From Halicephalobus mephisto (Eukaryota; Nematoda; Chromadorea; Rhabditida; Panagrolaimidae): a stretch of DNA of 64,000 bases. The position numbers and the translations under genes were made by a program. Below are positions 22,207 to 35,083 of this stretch, piece by piece (the stretch's first letter is position 1; each line of letters begins with the position of its first letter). The notes under the pieces were generated by a model. The model saw only the letters and a list, made by a program, of their open reading frames with translations, was not told the origin of the DNA and searched no databases. The stretch is from NCBI GenBank assembly GCA_009193035.1, contig SWDT01000048.1, positions 62,001 to 126,000 of the forward strand, given 5' to 3'.

Positions 22207-24182
22207 TTAGTTTGGGACTCTCACCCACGACGGCGGAGTTGTAGGTGCTTGAGGAGCAATTGTCCTTACCGGATATTGTCGTGGCGGAGCCGGGGTAGCA
22301 TTAGGGTGGTAAAATGGTTGTTGCTGTTGGGGTTGAGCATAGGTGGGGTAATACTTGCGGAGATAATCCTGATACTGTTGCTGATATTGCACGTAATTTT
22401 GTTGAGGGTTACTAGTGTACTGAGGGTAGTAGTTAGGGACCTGTTGTTGATACTGAGGTTGGTAAACTTGAGGTCGATTGTAGATCTGTTGTGGAGCGGC
22501 GGGAGGTTGGCCGAACTGCTGTTGAGCTACCCCAGCAGCTACTGGTTTGGGCTGAAATTAATGTTTCTCGGTAAAAATTGATTTTAACTTGATGAACAGG
22601 AAATGCTGTTAGTATAGGGTTCTATAACAAACCACAACAACCGTGGGAACAGCTCTGGGAGGACTAATAGTCCTGGGATGAACGACAGGATGCGCTTGAG
22701 AGAGTACTGTAGAGGGTAAGCGGGGAATACTCCCTGGAGGAGTAACTGGCTTCAGAACAATCTTTGTTGGAGGTCTGTTAGTTTCTACAGTGTTGAAGAT
22801 AGTTCTCAATTTTTCTGTGTTCTTTCCAAATTTCTTTTCTGGAACAGGGACCTCCTGTTCTCCAGACCCTAATTCGGCAGAAGTGGGGGGAGTTATCGGA
22901 GTAGTGTTCTCTCTCGGAGTTCCGTTAGTTTCAAGTTGTTCCACAAACTCGATGATCTCTTCTTTGCTGAGATTACTCTTCTTCAAGTTTTCGACAAGTT
23001 TAGCCAACTCTGGAACCATCTCCTTTACTCCGTTTTCTGTGTTCTCATTGTGATCTGTGTTGAAATCGATGGCTGGTTGGTCGCCTGGCCAGGATTTCCC
23101 GAGAAGCTCTTCGTAATCTTTGACATCAGATTTCTTGAAATGCGCTGGAATCTCTACAGTAACCCTCGGTCTATTTGCATTAAAAGCAGCTGGAGTAGGA
23201 AGAGGTTCTGGAGTAGTTAGAGGCCTTCCGAATTCGTCAGTGTTGGATTCTTTAGAGACTTTAGAATTTAGTTCTTCTTGTTTTTCTAATTCGGCCAGTT
23301 CTTTTTCGAGATCAGGAGAGGGAATTTTGTTTGGAATCAACTCTTCTGTCTTTGTTTCAGAAGATTCGTCTGTTCCGAAGTTTTTACCATATTCTGTACC
23401 AATGCCGGTCTCAACACTTCCACGAGTTCCAGGGAGAGGGAATAATCCACTGCCAAGGCCAGAGGGTGGGGGAGAGGTTCCTCCGCCAGCAAGGAGTCGT
23501 TCCTTAAAAAAGATAAGAGTCATTGAATGTAAGAGAATTGGTGGACTGTGGTATTCTTCACTTAAAAAAGCTCATTCAAAAAATCAGAAGCTCAATAAGA
23601 TGATTTCAATTGCGGCAACTTCTTTCTAAGTTTCGTTTTTGAAGTCTTAATATCTTTAAAGTTTTCAAAGAAATTGAATTTTACAAATTTTTCAACTCAA
23701 AGTGATCTTTGAATTATTGATTTCTGAATGAATTCCTCTTTTTACGAATGGAAAGATGTTTAAACTTGAAGAACATCTCATTGTTCATGAACAACAAACC
23801 TGGAAGTCTCTATTGGCCTTGACCGCTTGTTCGACGGCCGCAGGAAACCAACTGCTTTCAGAAGCCTGGTTCACGATTCCAACACCCGTCCCAGTCAATG
23901 ATAATGCTGCTTGAGCTAATTGGTAGACTGAAAAATTTAATTTTATTGATAATTAAACAGCTCATTAAATATTGAAATCTTACAGCTTCCAATATTAGCT
24001 AGAGCACCAGTAGCTCCTGCTCCCGCTGCACTAGCTGCGCCAGCTGCTGAAGCGGCTCCAGAAGCAGTGGGACCCAAGACTGCTGGGAGAACGCTCCCTA
24101 CGATTCCGGCGATTTCTGCAAATTGAGAACAGGAAGGCGCGATGAGAGGGATAAGGAGAATGAGGATCTTTAAGCGGATCAT
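22207..24182 (-). CDS. Secreted proline/glutamine/tyrosine-rich protein
   Basis: Four minus-strand exons (23984-24182, 23800-23927, 22633-23502, 22207-22551) join in frame to give 513 residues. The start is the second Met of the open frame, because the first lies upstream of a TTTTGCAG acceptor. Residues 1-20 (MIRLKILILLIPLIAPSCSQ) form a signal peptide. An Ala/Gly-rich hydrophobic stretch follows (about 32-65), then a charged, Pro/Glu/Thr-rich central part with predicted helical Lys/Glu repeats. The C-terminal 115 residues are strongly enriched in Gln, Pro and Tyr (PQYQQQVPNYYPQY, QYQQQYQDYLRKYYP). I do not recognise the family; composition suggests an extracellular-matrix, cuticle or eggshell-type protein, and the tail is prion-like. 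It converges with rpl-34 205 bp away. Confidence 0.75.
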
Positions 24183-24191
24183 TGACTGCAA

Positions 24192-25431
24192 AACTATCGA
24201 TCAAAAAAGAATTGATCAATGACATTTTTTCGAAAATCAAAAAAGAACAAGTTTGAAATCTGAGAACGGATAACATCAGGAAGGCATGAGTAAGTTTAAT
24301 GATTATCAACAGTATTAAACTCAAAGGGAGATAGAATACTTATTGGTCAATTTTGTTACTACTCGATGAACTCTACAAACACTCAACTTTTGTCTCGTTT
24401 AAATATTACAAAACTACCAAATTTCCCGCAAATTGGATAGAATTGTCAAACTAAAAAAAAGAGATTTTTGTAGCCACTTAGAGCTAAACTGGAACCCAGT
24501 TGAGAATTTAAAAACAGATAACCATTTTTGGTCCAAAATTTGTGAGTGGAACAAATCCACGAAAATAGAAAAGAAGCAGGATAAGGAAGAGCAGCGTAGA
24601 TTCCTCGCAGCCGGTTGATCCAAACCAGTTCCTCTTTCTCGTAAGAGTAGCAAGGAACGAACATTGTGGTCTCAATGGATGATGGCAATTAACAAAAAAA
24701 TCCCCTGAATTTGTTATTTTGAATAATTTTTATCGGAATTTGTAAGTTCGATTTTCGGAAATTAATGTCATTTAGCTGATTTGCAATTTTGGTAAGATCT
24801 TTTTATTTCGACAAAAACAAGTTTCAGATTCAATTAGGATCATCATAAATTGTCAAGTCTCGCATGAAATTACGCAAATCCCTTTCTGGAGATTTGATAG
24901 ATAAAGAAAAGATCCTTGATCACGACCCATTAAATTCGATAATTCAAAATACATCTATTCATGATTGCATGTATTGACAGATGTTTCTTCTTTAATATCA
25001 GGAGTATCGTAGAAAATCAAGTGGTAAATTTTGCAGCCTATGACTGCTGTATTCTTGAACAAAAAGCCTGCATATGTATGCACGGATAATACTTTAAAAA
25101 TTAAATAAATACATTAGAAATGGACTATACTTAGCTCATCGGTAAGCAAGAAGATTTAATTAGATTTCCTCCTACTTAAAAATGACAGATTATGACAATA
25201 AGGTCTCATCTTGGTAGAAGAATCCTCTAATCAGAAAACTGGCGGAAACATAAACTAAATACTTTTTTAATCCAATTGAACTTGCTACGAAATTCTCTTT
25301 CTTCACAAAAGGAAGGATATATTTCCAAGCTATACCAATAATCTTAGTAATTTTTCTTACTTAATCTAATAGTGAAGTGAACACCTTCACCAACTTAGAT
25401 TATTTCGAAACCAGCTTATGCAATAATTACT
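24192..25431. other. Intergenic region between the secreted-protein gene and lig-4
   Basis: No convincing exon on either strand. The region contains the promoter of the secreted-protein gene (with the acceptor at 24185-24187) and the 3' flank of lig-4. I looked specifically for a second BRCT domain continuing lig-4 and found none. Confidence 0.55.
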
Positions 25432-28400
25432 TTATATTAATTCTACGTCAGATCCGATAGAGTCGGCGTCTTCATCTTTTTCTTTTTCCTCGGTTTCTGT
25501 TGCTTCGTCCTCTTCGTTTTCTTCCAAGTAAAGCAAATCCAAAGCTGCATTGTCACACTTCACAATAAAATCCTCCTCTTCCCAAGGAACAAGCTTCCCG
25601 GCTTCTTTACATCTTGTCAACCAATCTGACTTCAAGACATGAACTTGATTCTGTCTTATGATTCCCTTCATCTTGAACGAATTCGGTTCATCTGTGACAA
25701 CACAAATTGTATTTTTCGTTACGTTGGCAACAAAACTCAAGTTCATTTTAGCGAGTTCTCCGAAGTCATACTCTTCAATCGACTTTGCTTCTATAAGACA
25801 GACTTCGTAGCCTTCCGAATTAACTGAATGGAACCTCTTAAATTCCGCAGGAAGGGAAGATTGAATTTTTCTCTTTCGTGCGATTCTAGAAGCCTGATCG
25901 GATTCAATGTCAATCGTCTTTCTGATCGACTAAAAGAAGTATCATAACAGCTGTTTCACGTGAAAAAAACTCACATTTTCATAGTCTTGGACCATTTCAA
26001 ATGTGTCAACATCCAGCAAATTTTTATCTCCTCTAATTCCAACAATGGAAGGGAATCGCAGATACCCTCTCATCAATCCGGAAGCTCTGACTTCAACAAC
26101 GCAAATATTGTTTAAGTGTACAAATCTAATATTTTTGTCTATCATCATAAAGTCTACCCAATCGGGAAGTCTGTTGTCTCTATACCCACCTTCATGTCCT
26201 TTTAGAGTTGTGAAAAGTCGTTCCTTGTCGAATCGCTTCATCATTGGTTGAATATTTCCGACAACTTTGAAGAGGAGGGGGTTCTTGGATTTAAGAGCCC
26301 CGACTAGAATACTATGCACTCTCCCCGATTTTTCTAATTTTACAGCTATTGTAGCGAGGTCCAAGGTATTTTGAGACCCGTAATCCGGCTTGACTTTGAA
26401 CCAACCGTTCTGTTGAGCACGAGCGCCAAATTGGTAAGTACTATACAAACTCTGGAAGTTAATAGATAAGTAGCTATTTTAAAATATTCCCAACCTTAAC
26501 AACGACACCTTCCAATCTAGTTTCCATAGCTTTGTTATAATAATCAAGGAAAGTCCTCCTGTTTTGTGTGATAATAGCTGTAGAAGTAAATAGTGTATGA
26601 TGGGAGATTCCCTCTGGCTTAAACATTCTGTTCAGTTGTTTCAATCTTGCTGTCAAAGTCCAGTCAACCAAATCAGTTCCATTGAGATGAATTACGTCGA
26701 AAACACATATTGCTCTGGTAACCACACAGTTATCGTCATCCTTACTTTCCAGAAGGTTCTTAACATCATAGATTTTGCCATCTGATGCTTTCTCATTCTT
26801 ACCGACTGAAAAAAACTTTCATAGAAAATCGAACACACTGATTCCCACCTAGTCTCTCAAGCTTCCGATCCCAAACTAAAAGTTCTCCGTCGAGGATGCA
26901 ACTTTCGACAAAGTCTTCAAATACAGGATGAATCCTGGCTGCGAACTGCCGGGATGAATCTTTTCCCAACTTCTCTGAATAGTCAATTCCATTCCTGGAA
27001 TAAAATTTATAGATATTCCTAGATTTGTGGACCATGATTCTCTCTCCATCGAATTTGGTTTCAATTAGAAAGCGATCCCCACAGAACTTTACAATCTGAA
27101 GATGAAAATCCATATATCAAATCCAGTTTGTAAACGTTATTTACCTTATTATTATAATCAGAAATATTTGTCGACATCTTTACCAACAGCATTGGACTTT
27201 GAGGACAACCAATAAATCCTGCATTCAGAATGCGTGGTGTGGATCCGAATTCCTCAAACCATAGCCTAATTTCGTCAACAGAGCAACTTAATTTGTTAAC
27301 GAGGTTGTTTGTCATGATCCTAAAGACATATTCGAGTGTAACAACATCTAGACCTCTGATTATAGATAATTGCGTCACAACTTCATCTGCTTTGACATCG
27401 CCAAAGATGAACTGAATAGAATTGATGACTTCTTCAAACGTTGGTCTCGGTTCAGGAACATCTTCATGGATCTTCTTGAAAGATGTTGCCATGGATTGCA
27501 TGTGCTCATGTTTTATCTAAAAATGACATAGGTTTTGGGAAAAAGTAAAAAACATGAAAACATCATGAAAAAACAAAATTCATATATGAAAACTGACTTC
27601 ATTCTTACTTTCTGGACATGGAGGTTTTCCTTCGAACAATAATGTGATAAAGCCCTATAAATAAAGATGTTTTATATATCAAACTTAATTCTAACGAATT
27701 TACCGGCGGAAATTGTCGATCATAAACAGTTCCTTTTTGTAAGAACACATCTGTGAGCAAGGAGTTATTGATATTCGGGTTGATTTTCTCAAATTCGAAT
27801 TCTTTAATCAATGTTTTAAATCCAGATGCGAGAAACTTCTTTGGAGCAAGTGATAATTCATGGATCCTATCGACAAATCCATCAAAAGTCCAGCTATGAA
27901 TCATTCCCACCAAAAAATGCAGAGTTTCGCGGGTTAAAAACGTTGCAAACAAAGATTTCAAATTTGTGCAAGTCTACCACCCTTGACAAAACGGACAAAT
28001 GGTCGAAGGAAAATGTGCAATATATGCTCCTACAGCCGTGTCACACCTATGATAATGTATTTAGACTGAATATTCTGACGAAACTACAGTCAATGACGAA
28101 ATTGTTCACTAAACATAGGATATATTAGAGTTCTGAATGGATTTTGATGAGCTCACTTGGCTTTTGTCAACAAAATAACTTACAGAGACGGAGATTACAG
28201 CTGAGACATATCTAAAGACATAAAAGTAAAAATTTTTAAATGCAAAATTTTACACTGAATATCTCAGAAAGTTTAGATTTTTTGTTTGGTTTGGAACAGT
28301 TATTGTCTTAAAAATAATAAAATATAACAGATTAAAATAACAGCAAAAATAATTTTAATAAATTGTAAATTACCAGTTAAAATTTTACTTTCCTTCAATA

Positions 28401-30006
28401 TTCTATTTCAAATTTGTTTTTGAAATTTATGTATTTCTTATTCTATTACATTTACTCAAATATCATTGCCTGAAATTTTGAACTTTTTACAAAACTCAAT
28501 AGCGAAATTTTTACAGTATTTATAGTTAACAATTTAATAACTATATATTTAAATATTTATTTACTATTTCCGTACTGAAAATTAAACCAAATTTGTTTAT
28601 GAGTCTGGATAATTACCATATTGTTTTAGGAAAACAATATTCGGAACATTTTCTATCTCATGTTGACTTGAGAAGTTAACGGCATTCGGAAATGTTTGAT
28701 TGTGTTAAGGATGAACTTTTGATAAGATGTGATAGTCAGGATGATTACAGCATTATTTGTTATAGGAAAAGTTTGAATAGTAGCTGTAACAAAATAAATG
28801 ATATATTGAACAGTCAAATTAAAAATCAGTGCAATAACAGTAATTCCTAGTGAAATAACAACAAAGACTATCATTACGAGGAGCTGGAAACGAATGCTTT
28901 TAAAGAGTATTTTATTGAAATCTGTGTTACAATGATGTTAATAATTGATTGCATTGAGATGATTTCTTCAATAAATATCCAAGTATTCTTTTGATGATCA
29001 CCACACATGATGAAATTTGTTTCCTATTGTGGTAGATAGTTTGTTAATGCATAGTAGAATTCATTATCTTACCATAAAAGCCGTCTATATCAGTTACTGT
29101 ATGATGATCTATTCTACTGATTCTTAATTTTATGAATATCATCACTTACAAAGTTGTTTTTAACAAGATATCGATCTTTGGATTAGAAACTATGGCCGAG
29201 TTTCTGATTTTTGTTAATGAAGAAACACCCAATAATATCGATAAATGATGAATAGATTACAGTAATTAACTGTTACAAAAACTCAATGTCGTATATTTAC
29301 TGTTTTTGGATAATCTCTTCATTACAATATCTTTATAGTCGCGATATTAAGATTCGATATTTTTTACTTCCTAGAAAGTACAAAAAGTGTACTTCAACAA
29401 TTTCTCATAAACAAAAAAGTTGCTTAATTTCGAGCTAAATCTACTTAGAATCAGCTGAAACTTTGTCTGCTTCCTGGCCCTCATTGTAAATTTAAGTGTA
29501 ATTACATACTCTATATTATTCTTAACATTCCTTTTTTTCTTTCTTTACTTTTACCAAAAGTACTTGAAAATGTATTTGAAGAACACGAGGGAAACTAACC
29601 GGATGTTATTTGTGGGCATGTGATTTTGATTTCCATTTTTAGGTACCTTTGTTCTCATTCTAGTAAAACTAGCTATTATTATCTTCATGATTAACATAAA
29701 GGAAATCTAGTGCATTTTTGCCATGATTACGTCTTCAGTCAATTCTTATCATGAACAATATAATAATTAGTGTGAGTGTCAAACATAATAAGTTTGTTTT
29801 AATTTAGAAAAAAGTACCTTAGAAGTCAATACAGAAATTAGTTTTATTTTCCGTAAATAATAAATAAAATAGATGTTTATATTTTGCTTTACGCTCTTAG
29901 TCATGTTAAAATAATTGAAAATATGATATTTAAATACCTCAGACAGACTACGAAAGTAATCCACAAGTTCTCCAGAACGAGGATTCTTATTCCAAGCCAT
30001 CTTCAT
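25432..30006 (-). CDS. lig-4: DNA ligase IV
   Basis: ATP-dependent nuclear ligase of non-homologous end joining. Eight minus-strand exons join in frame to give 766 residues: 29938-30006, 27704-27973, 27598-27654, 27145-27516, 26849-27095, 26495-26805, 25975-26451 and 25432-25929. Motif I is ETKFDGER with the adenylated Lys near residue 270, close to human K273. Others are CILDGELLVWD (III), CVFDVIHLNG (IIIa), LEGVVVK (IV), WFKVKPDY (V) and a GYLRFPSIVGIRGDK-type motif VI region. The N-terminal part matches the family DNA-binding domain. The C terminus has one BRCT-like domain (FVANVTKNTICVVTDEP...SDWLTRC...LVPW) and then an acidic tail, with no second BRCT or XRCC4-binding linker visible. The first exon, separated by a 1.96-kb intron, and the weak GGTAG acceptor of exon 2 are the least certain parts, though the phases agree. 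Confidence 0.87.
28653..28890 (-). pseudogene. Possible chemoreceptor 3' fragment inside a lig-4 intron
   Basis: Minus-strand frame with two hydrophobic segments (MIVFVVISLGITVIALIFNL and a second around TFPITNNAVIILTI) and a basic tail (KHFRM). It is preceded by a TCGTTTCCAG acceptor at about 28887-28896. This is how the last exon of many nematode seven-helix chemoreceptors looks. No upstream exons with intact helices were found, so it may be a relic on the same strand inside lig-4 intron 1, or coincidental AT-rich hydrophobic sequence. Confidence 0.3.
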
Positions 30007-30491
30007 AAAATTAAAATTGATATAATTGCAGAATTAAATCTCTCAAAACTTCTGAAAAAACTTTTTCTTGTTTATTATCGTGATTATCTTTTTTCTTTCA
30101 TTCCTCAAAAGATCTTTAGGTTAATTGTATTCCTTTGCTTGATAATTAAGTTGAAAATATAATTTTAGTTTTATTTTAGAAGGCAAGAAATCAAAAGGCA
30201 GGTGAATAGAAGTCACTTGACTTCAAATTCCAAAAACTAATTAAACAATATACAAAACAAAAAGAACCTTTGGAACACACACTATCTTCTTGGTCTTCGG
30301 TGGAAAACAATCCCTAAAGCCAAGTAATTTCTGTCCCTTTTCAACAACTAAACAAAATATAACAATCTTAAGGCAAAAAATGCTTCTTCAACAGCAATAA
30401 CAACAAGCAAAAGTCCCTATAACGTTGACATAGCTGAAATTTCCCTGATGAGGACAATCGTTTCAGATTCCTCTTTGTCCAGTCTTATGTC

Positions 30492-30968
30492 TCATCGTAA
30501 TTGTGGAGTGTTGATGATGAGATCCTTTTTCCTCTTCAAGATGGAATACTGTGGAGTCAGGGCCATTTCGAGTTTCTCTTTCGCGAGTCTTTCTAACTTT
30601 GTAGATTCTATGGAATTTTTGACTTCTTCTGAAGCTACAGTAGGATCAACATGGACTTGGACATGGACTTTTGAATCCTCATTAACCTGTCCTAATCCTG
30701 GAATCACTGGTCTTTCTGAATCCACAAAGTTTGGAGCATATTTCGTAATATAGTTGTGGAGTCTTTGCAGAAGTTTCGATCTCTCTGGATGCGACAACTG
30801 GTGGAGCTTACTGAGACCTTCGGAAAAGTCTACTGGGTTTAGAGTTTCCCGAAAATTCTGGATATGTCTTTCTTGCAACTGCTTCAGATGCCTTCGGTGT
30901 CGGTGTCTGGGAGAACAGATTACTGTAGGAATGTAGATAAGAAATAAAAATACTGTCAACAACTGCAT
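30492..30968 (-). CDS. Small secreted protein of unknown family
   Basis: A single-exon frame of 158 residues. MQLLTVFLFLIYIPTVICS is a typical signal peptide, followed by a very basic PRHRHRRH segment and a charged helical body containing two or three RLxxL-type heptads. The RHRRH site could be cleaved by a furin-like protease. No Cys-rich fold and no recognised domain. The ATG lies about 40 nt after a CTTCTTTTCAG acceptor, consistent with trans-splicing. It is upstream of lig-4 on the same strand, with 485 bp between its stop and the lig-4 start, which is longer than typical nematode operon spacing. Confidence 0.65.
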   Translation of the reverse strand: MQLLTVFLFLIYIPTVICSPRHRHRRHLKQLQERHIQNFRETLNPVDFSEGLSKLHQLSHPERSKLLQRLHNYITKYAPNFVDSERPVIPGLGQVNEDSKVHVQVHVDPTVASEEVKNSIESTKLERLAKEKLEMALTPQYSILKRKKDLIINTPQLR

Positions 30969-31494
30969 TATAAGAAAATATGACGGTCTGAATTACTTCT
31001 GAAAAGAAGGATTAAAATCAGAAAAAACTTATTTACGCGTATTTACAAAAATTTAAAAAACGTTAATCCTAGACCCTAGAAAAAAATTCAAACATGAAGT
31101 CTGAAGTACAAAATTTGGAAAACAGGAATGCTTCACGTCATTCAAGGAAAAAATAACGATCAACTAAGTATACATTATCCTCAACTAAGGAATAACGAAA
31201 TTATGAGGATGATAATAAAGAATAAAATAAAAAATTTAAATTTAATTCGTAAATTATTCATTTTTAAAGAAAGAAAAAAGTGATTAACAGAATAATCACT
31301 ATCCTAAATCAAGGACAACTTTATAAAGATAGTGACTAGCGGAATATATACTCTCTCTTCTCAACTACAGAATAACAAATTTGTTAGGATATTACTTCAT
31401 AAATACAATTTGAAAGAATTTATATGCAATTTGCGAATTAGTTCTTTCAGAAAAAAGAAAAATAGAAACTATCCTGAATTGAAGATTGACAAAT

Positions 31495-31612
31495 TTATAA
31501 AAATACCGACTAACCGAAGATATACTATCCTCAACTATGGAGTGACAAATTTATAAAAATACCGACTAACCGAAGATATACTATCCTCAACTATGGAGTG
31601 ACAAATTTATAA
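31495..31612. repeat. Two-copy tandem repeat, about 57 bp
   Basis: The unit ACAAATTTATAAAAATACCG...ACTATCCTCAACTATGGAGTG is present twice almost perfectly. More divergent related words (CTATCCTCAACTAAGG, CTCTCTTCTCAACTACAGAATAAC) occur upstream from 31170. Confidence 0.85.
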
Positions 31613-32939
31613 ACACAGTAAACACTTAATGGAAAGTAACTTAAAAGATTTTAGACATTATTCATAAATTACTCCTTTAGAGGAAGGCTTTAAATAATCT
31701 CAAGAATATAAAAAAGTTACTCCACTCCCCTATCTTGATAATTTTTTCGAAGATCAAGAATTTAGAAAAATATTTTCAATGCCAAAGTGGAAATTACCCA
31801 TTTTATAGTCATGGACAAACTGTTAAAGAATTAGTCCATGTACTCTGAATAAGTTCTGTTTGAGTAGGATGATAACAGGATTGTTGATACTTAAAAAGTC
31901 AGTTTCCGTCCTGTCCCACTCAAGGGGATTATCTGAGGACAGTCACGTCTTGAAGCCATGTGGACAAGGTTAAGGCTTATCGTAATTGCAGGATGATAAG
32001 ATTTAGAAGAAGGAAACATTGGGGATTTTCTAAAGGAAGAGCAAGAGAACAAAATTGGATTAGAAAAAGTTAAAAAAGTTAAATTGTTAAAAACTACAAT
32101 TTTTATTTTTTTAATCCTAAAATTCTAATAGAAAAACATTTTTGATAATACTTAACTAAGGAAATTTTGCTGAATTTTGGAAAAAATTATAAATAAACAA
32201 GTAATTATAGTAGTAATTACGAGTGTGAAAAGACAAAAATATTTTCCGTATAAAGTTCCTATGTAAATTGAAATCAACAATTAAAGAATTCAGTTACAGT
32301 ATACACATTTCGGAGTCTAAAAAACAAGAAATTAATAGATTTTTCTACTCAAAAGCCTTCAGTCTCCATTACGGTACGGTAATCTGAATTCAATAACCTT
32401 ACATATTATCTTCTAATTAGATCCATATTTCTTACTAAATTGAAAATGCCAGTAAATTGGATACTACACCGGATGAATGAGGATAAGTCGTGCAAGACAA
32501 TCACCACTTTTAGGAATCCCTGATTAAGGATTTGGATTTAACACGTGTCTGTTTGCAATTCTCTAAAGCTGTAAAAAATAAGAACACTGACTTACTTTGG
32601 ATTAACACCAATTTGAAGAACAACAGATTGGAACTACAAGTAACTTGTTTTCTAGTTTCAAGGATGTAGTAATAGAGATTAACTTGTTATTAAAATAATA
32701 CTGTATTGTAGGGGAGAAGTTTGTTGAAATGAAGATTTCGGATAATCTCCGGTGTTTGAAGTCAATTAGGAGTTCATTTCCCTCCTCAAAACAATTAAGT
32801 GGGATGATTAATTCACTGGGATATATAGCTTATGTTTACAAGGCCTTTTCAGAAAAATCCGAGATTTAACATCGTGCTATTTTAATGAATAGTGGATTTT
32901 AGTAATTCTTTTTTGTTATGCTCAGGTGACTTTATCATT

Positions 32940-33330
32940 TTGTTTATGATAGAAAAGTCTTGAAATTAAGCACTATTTTTCTCAGAAACTAAAAGGAAAC
33001 ACTTTTTTCGAAAATGAGTGAACTTTGGAACGGAACATCAACATTTGAAAGTTGATTTTCCAACATACAGGGAACACTTTTCTTTCTTTGGAAATAAATC
33101 AAATAAATTTTAAAACAAAACATCAACACTTGAAAGTTGATTTTCCAACATATGGAAAACACTTCTTTCTTTTGAAATTAATATTATGCAACAAAATGTC
33201 AATGCTTGAAAGCTGTTTTACAATATGAAAAAACTATTTTTTCTGAAATGAGTTAAATGTATTTTTGAACAGCACACCAACCTTGAAAAGTGATTTTGCA
33301 GCAAGAACGGAAATCCTTTGATGTTAAGTC
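32940..33330 (+). repeat. AAGTTGATTTTCCAACAT dispersed repeat family
   Basis: Three to four degenerate units contain GGAACACTTTTCTTTCTTT and TTGAAAGTTGATTTTCCAAC. The same family recurs at 43130-43560 (same orientation) and at 48210-48790 (reverse orientation, within unc-2). Confidence 0.85.
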
Positions 33331-35083
33331 TTTGAAAATTACTCCTAATTTGATAATTTCTTATCAATCAAAATGAAAAGCTTAGTCAAACGACAAAAAA
33401 AGAATAATGAAAATCCTCTAATTAGTTATTACATTAAGATAATTAAAAAAGGGATTTTTTCTCGGGACATTCAGTATTTAAAATTTATTACTTTTTATGC
33501 CATTCAATAGAGTATATAATTCTCTTTGCACGTTACTTGTTATAATTAGAATAATTTTTTACAAGGATTCTTTCGTTATTAATTCTCTTAAATTGATGGT
33601 CTTCATCGTAGGAAACGATCATATAATTTTATTATCTTTGACTTGTATTTTTTCTTTCGGCTTTTTGATAATCTTTCACGAGAAGACATGGGTTTCCTAA
33701 TAAGCTTTTTTCTGGTGTGACATAATTGATTTGGTATTCAACGTTACAGTAGTATGTGGAGATTTCATTGAAAATAAGAAATTTATGAAAACTTGGCATA
33801 AAAGATAATCAACCTCAGAAGTAACGATGAAGTAGTTGATAATTGTTGGGACTTGAGGTTAATTGCCTTGCTAAAGCGTCTTCCTGAATGTTGAGTCCTG
33901 GTACAATCACAGTAGCAATATAGGGCACTAATGTTTGAGTGTTACTTGTTGTTGAGTTGTTCGATGTTATATCAATTCTAATGAAGAACTTTTTTCTGTC
34001 TCACTACCTACAGGTACACAAAAATCATAACAATAATGACTTCAGTTACTTCAATGAGAAGTTCAATGATGAAGGAGATTTTCTGAGAAGATTTGAGAAC
34101 AAGGTTACAGTAGATATTATGAAAAACACTAAAAAATAAACAATGGTGGTGAACATTCTTATATTTTTTTGTTTTTGTTAATTATGACTTATCCTATAGT
34201 GTTGTTATCTTTGAGAAAGTGCAATTACTTATGATTTAGAGTTTGAAGTAAATCAAAAAAATGGTATTAACTTATTACATAAGAGTTGAGGCTAATATCG
34301 ACAAAAATAACACCAAATTTCAAGTTCCCAAACGTAGCAAAATTACGATTTTTAGTCTTTATTTGTAAAAGTAGAATTCCCACAATCATCAAGAACATTG
34401 GAAAAATTCCGAAAACGTCTGTAGTCAGTCATCGAATCCATGCAGGAAGTTTAAAAAAATAAAAAGTTGTGTAAAGTTGATTATGGTAGACAAAGTAGTT
34501 ACAAAAAGGATCAACATCTACATACAAAAAACATAACTTTTGGCACAATAATAAATGAAAATCGTTACTATTTTTTAATTCTCATCATAAATATTAAATA
34601 TTCATGAAAAATGTGACGATTGTGTCACATTTTTGTTACCTTTCGCAATTATTACGAGTAAAAATTATACTTTTTTGTGTATAGTCAATTTAAATGCCGT
34701 TTATTTCATAGAGTTATCATAATCGGAGGACATACAGTATGGTGAAAAAATTAAGATGTGTTTCAAAAACGCTAAAGATGAAGGTTATTTATAAATTCAA
34801 TACTTATTTAACTAGTCCAAAAATCAAAAATATCGGAATTTACATCATCTAATTATACTATAGAAAAAGATAAACTTTATTCAGTTCCTATTCATCTTGA
34901 TTAAGAACAATGTTCATTAAATCCCTACTATTCATTTAATTTTTGCACGTCTACTATTGGTTGCCATAGGAGTTCTTTTTTACTTTTTCCTGGACATTGT
35001 AAAATAGGATGTATTGTTTTTTCTCAGGACCAGGGCTTCCAGGCAACAGCCAAAAAAGACTTTTTGGATATTGAAATCGATCC

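Larger units (their letters stand above)
30969..35083. other. About 4.1 kb without a recognisable gene
   Basis: AT-rich sequence containing a short tandem duplication (31505-31612) and dispersed repeats (32940-33330), annotated separately. Small frames such as 33497-33700 and 33939-34139 have no homology or splice support. Just upstream of 35028 a TTTTTTCTCAG acceptor probably marks the 5' end of the SAXO-like mRNA. A regulatory or ncRNA role cannot be judged from the sequence. Confidence 0.5.

Noticed and set aside
27598..27654. lig-4 exon ending at the first GTAAG (27608)
   Set aside because: That donor gives a stop in the next exon; the GTCAGT donor 11 nt downstream keeps the frame.
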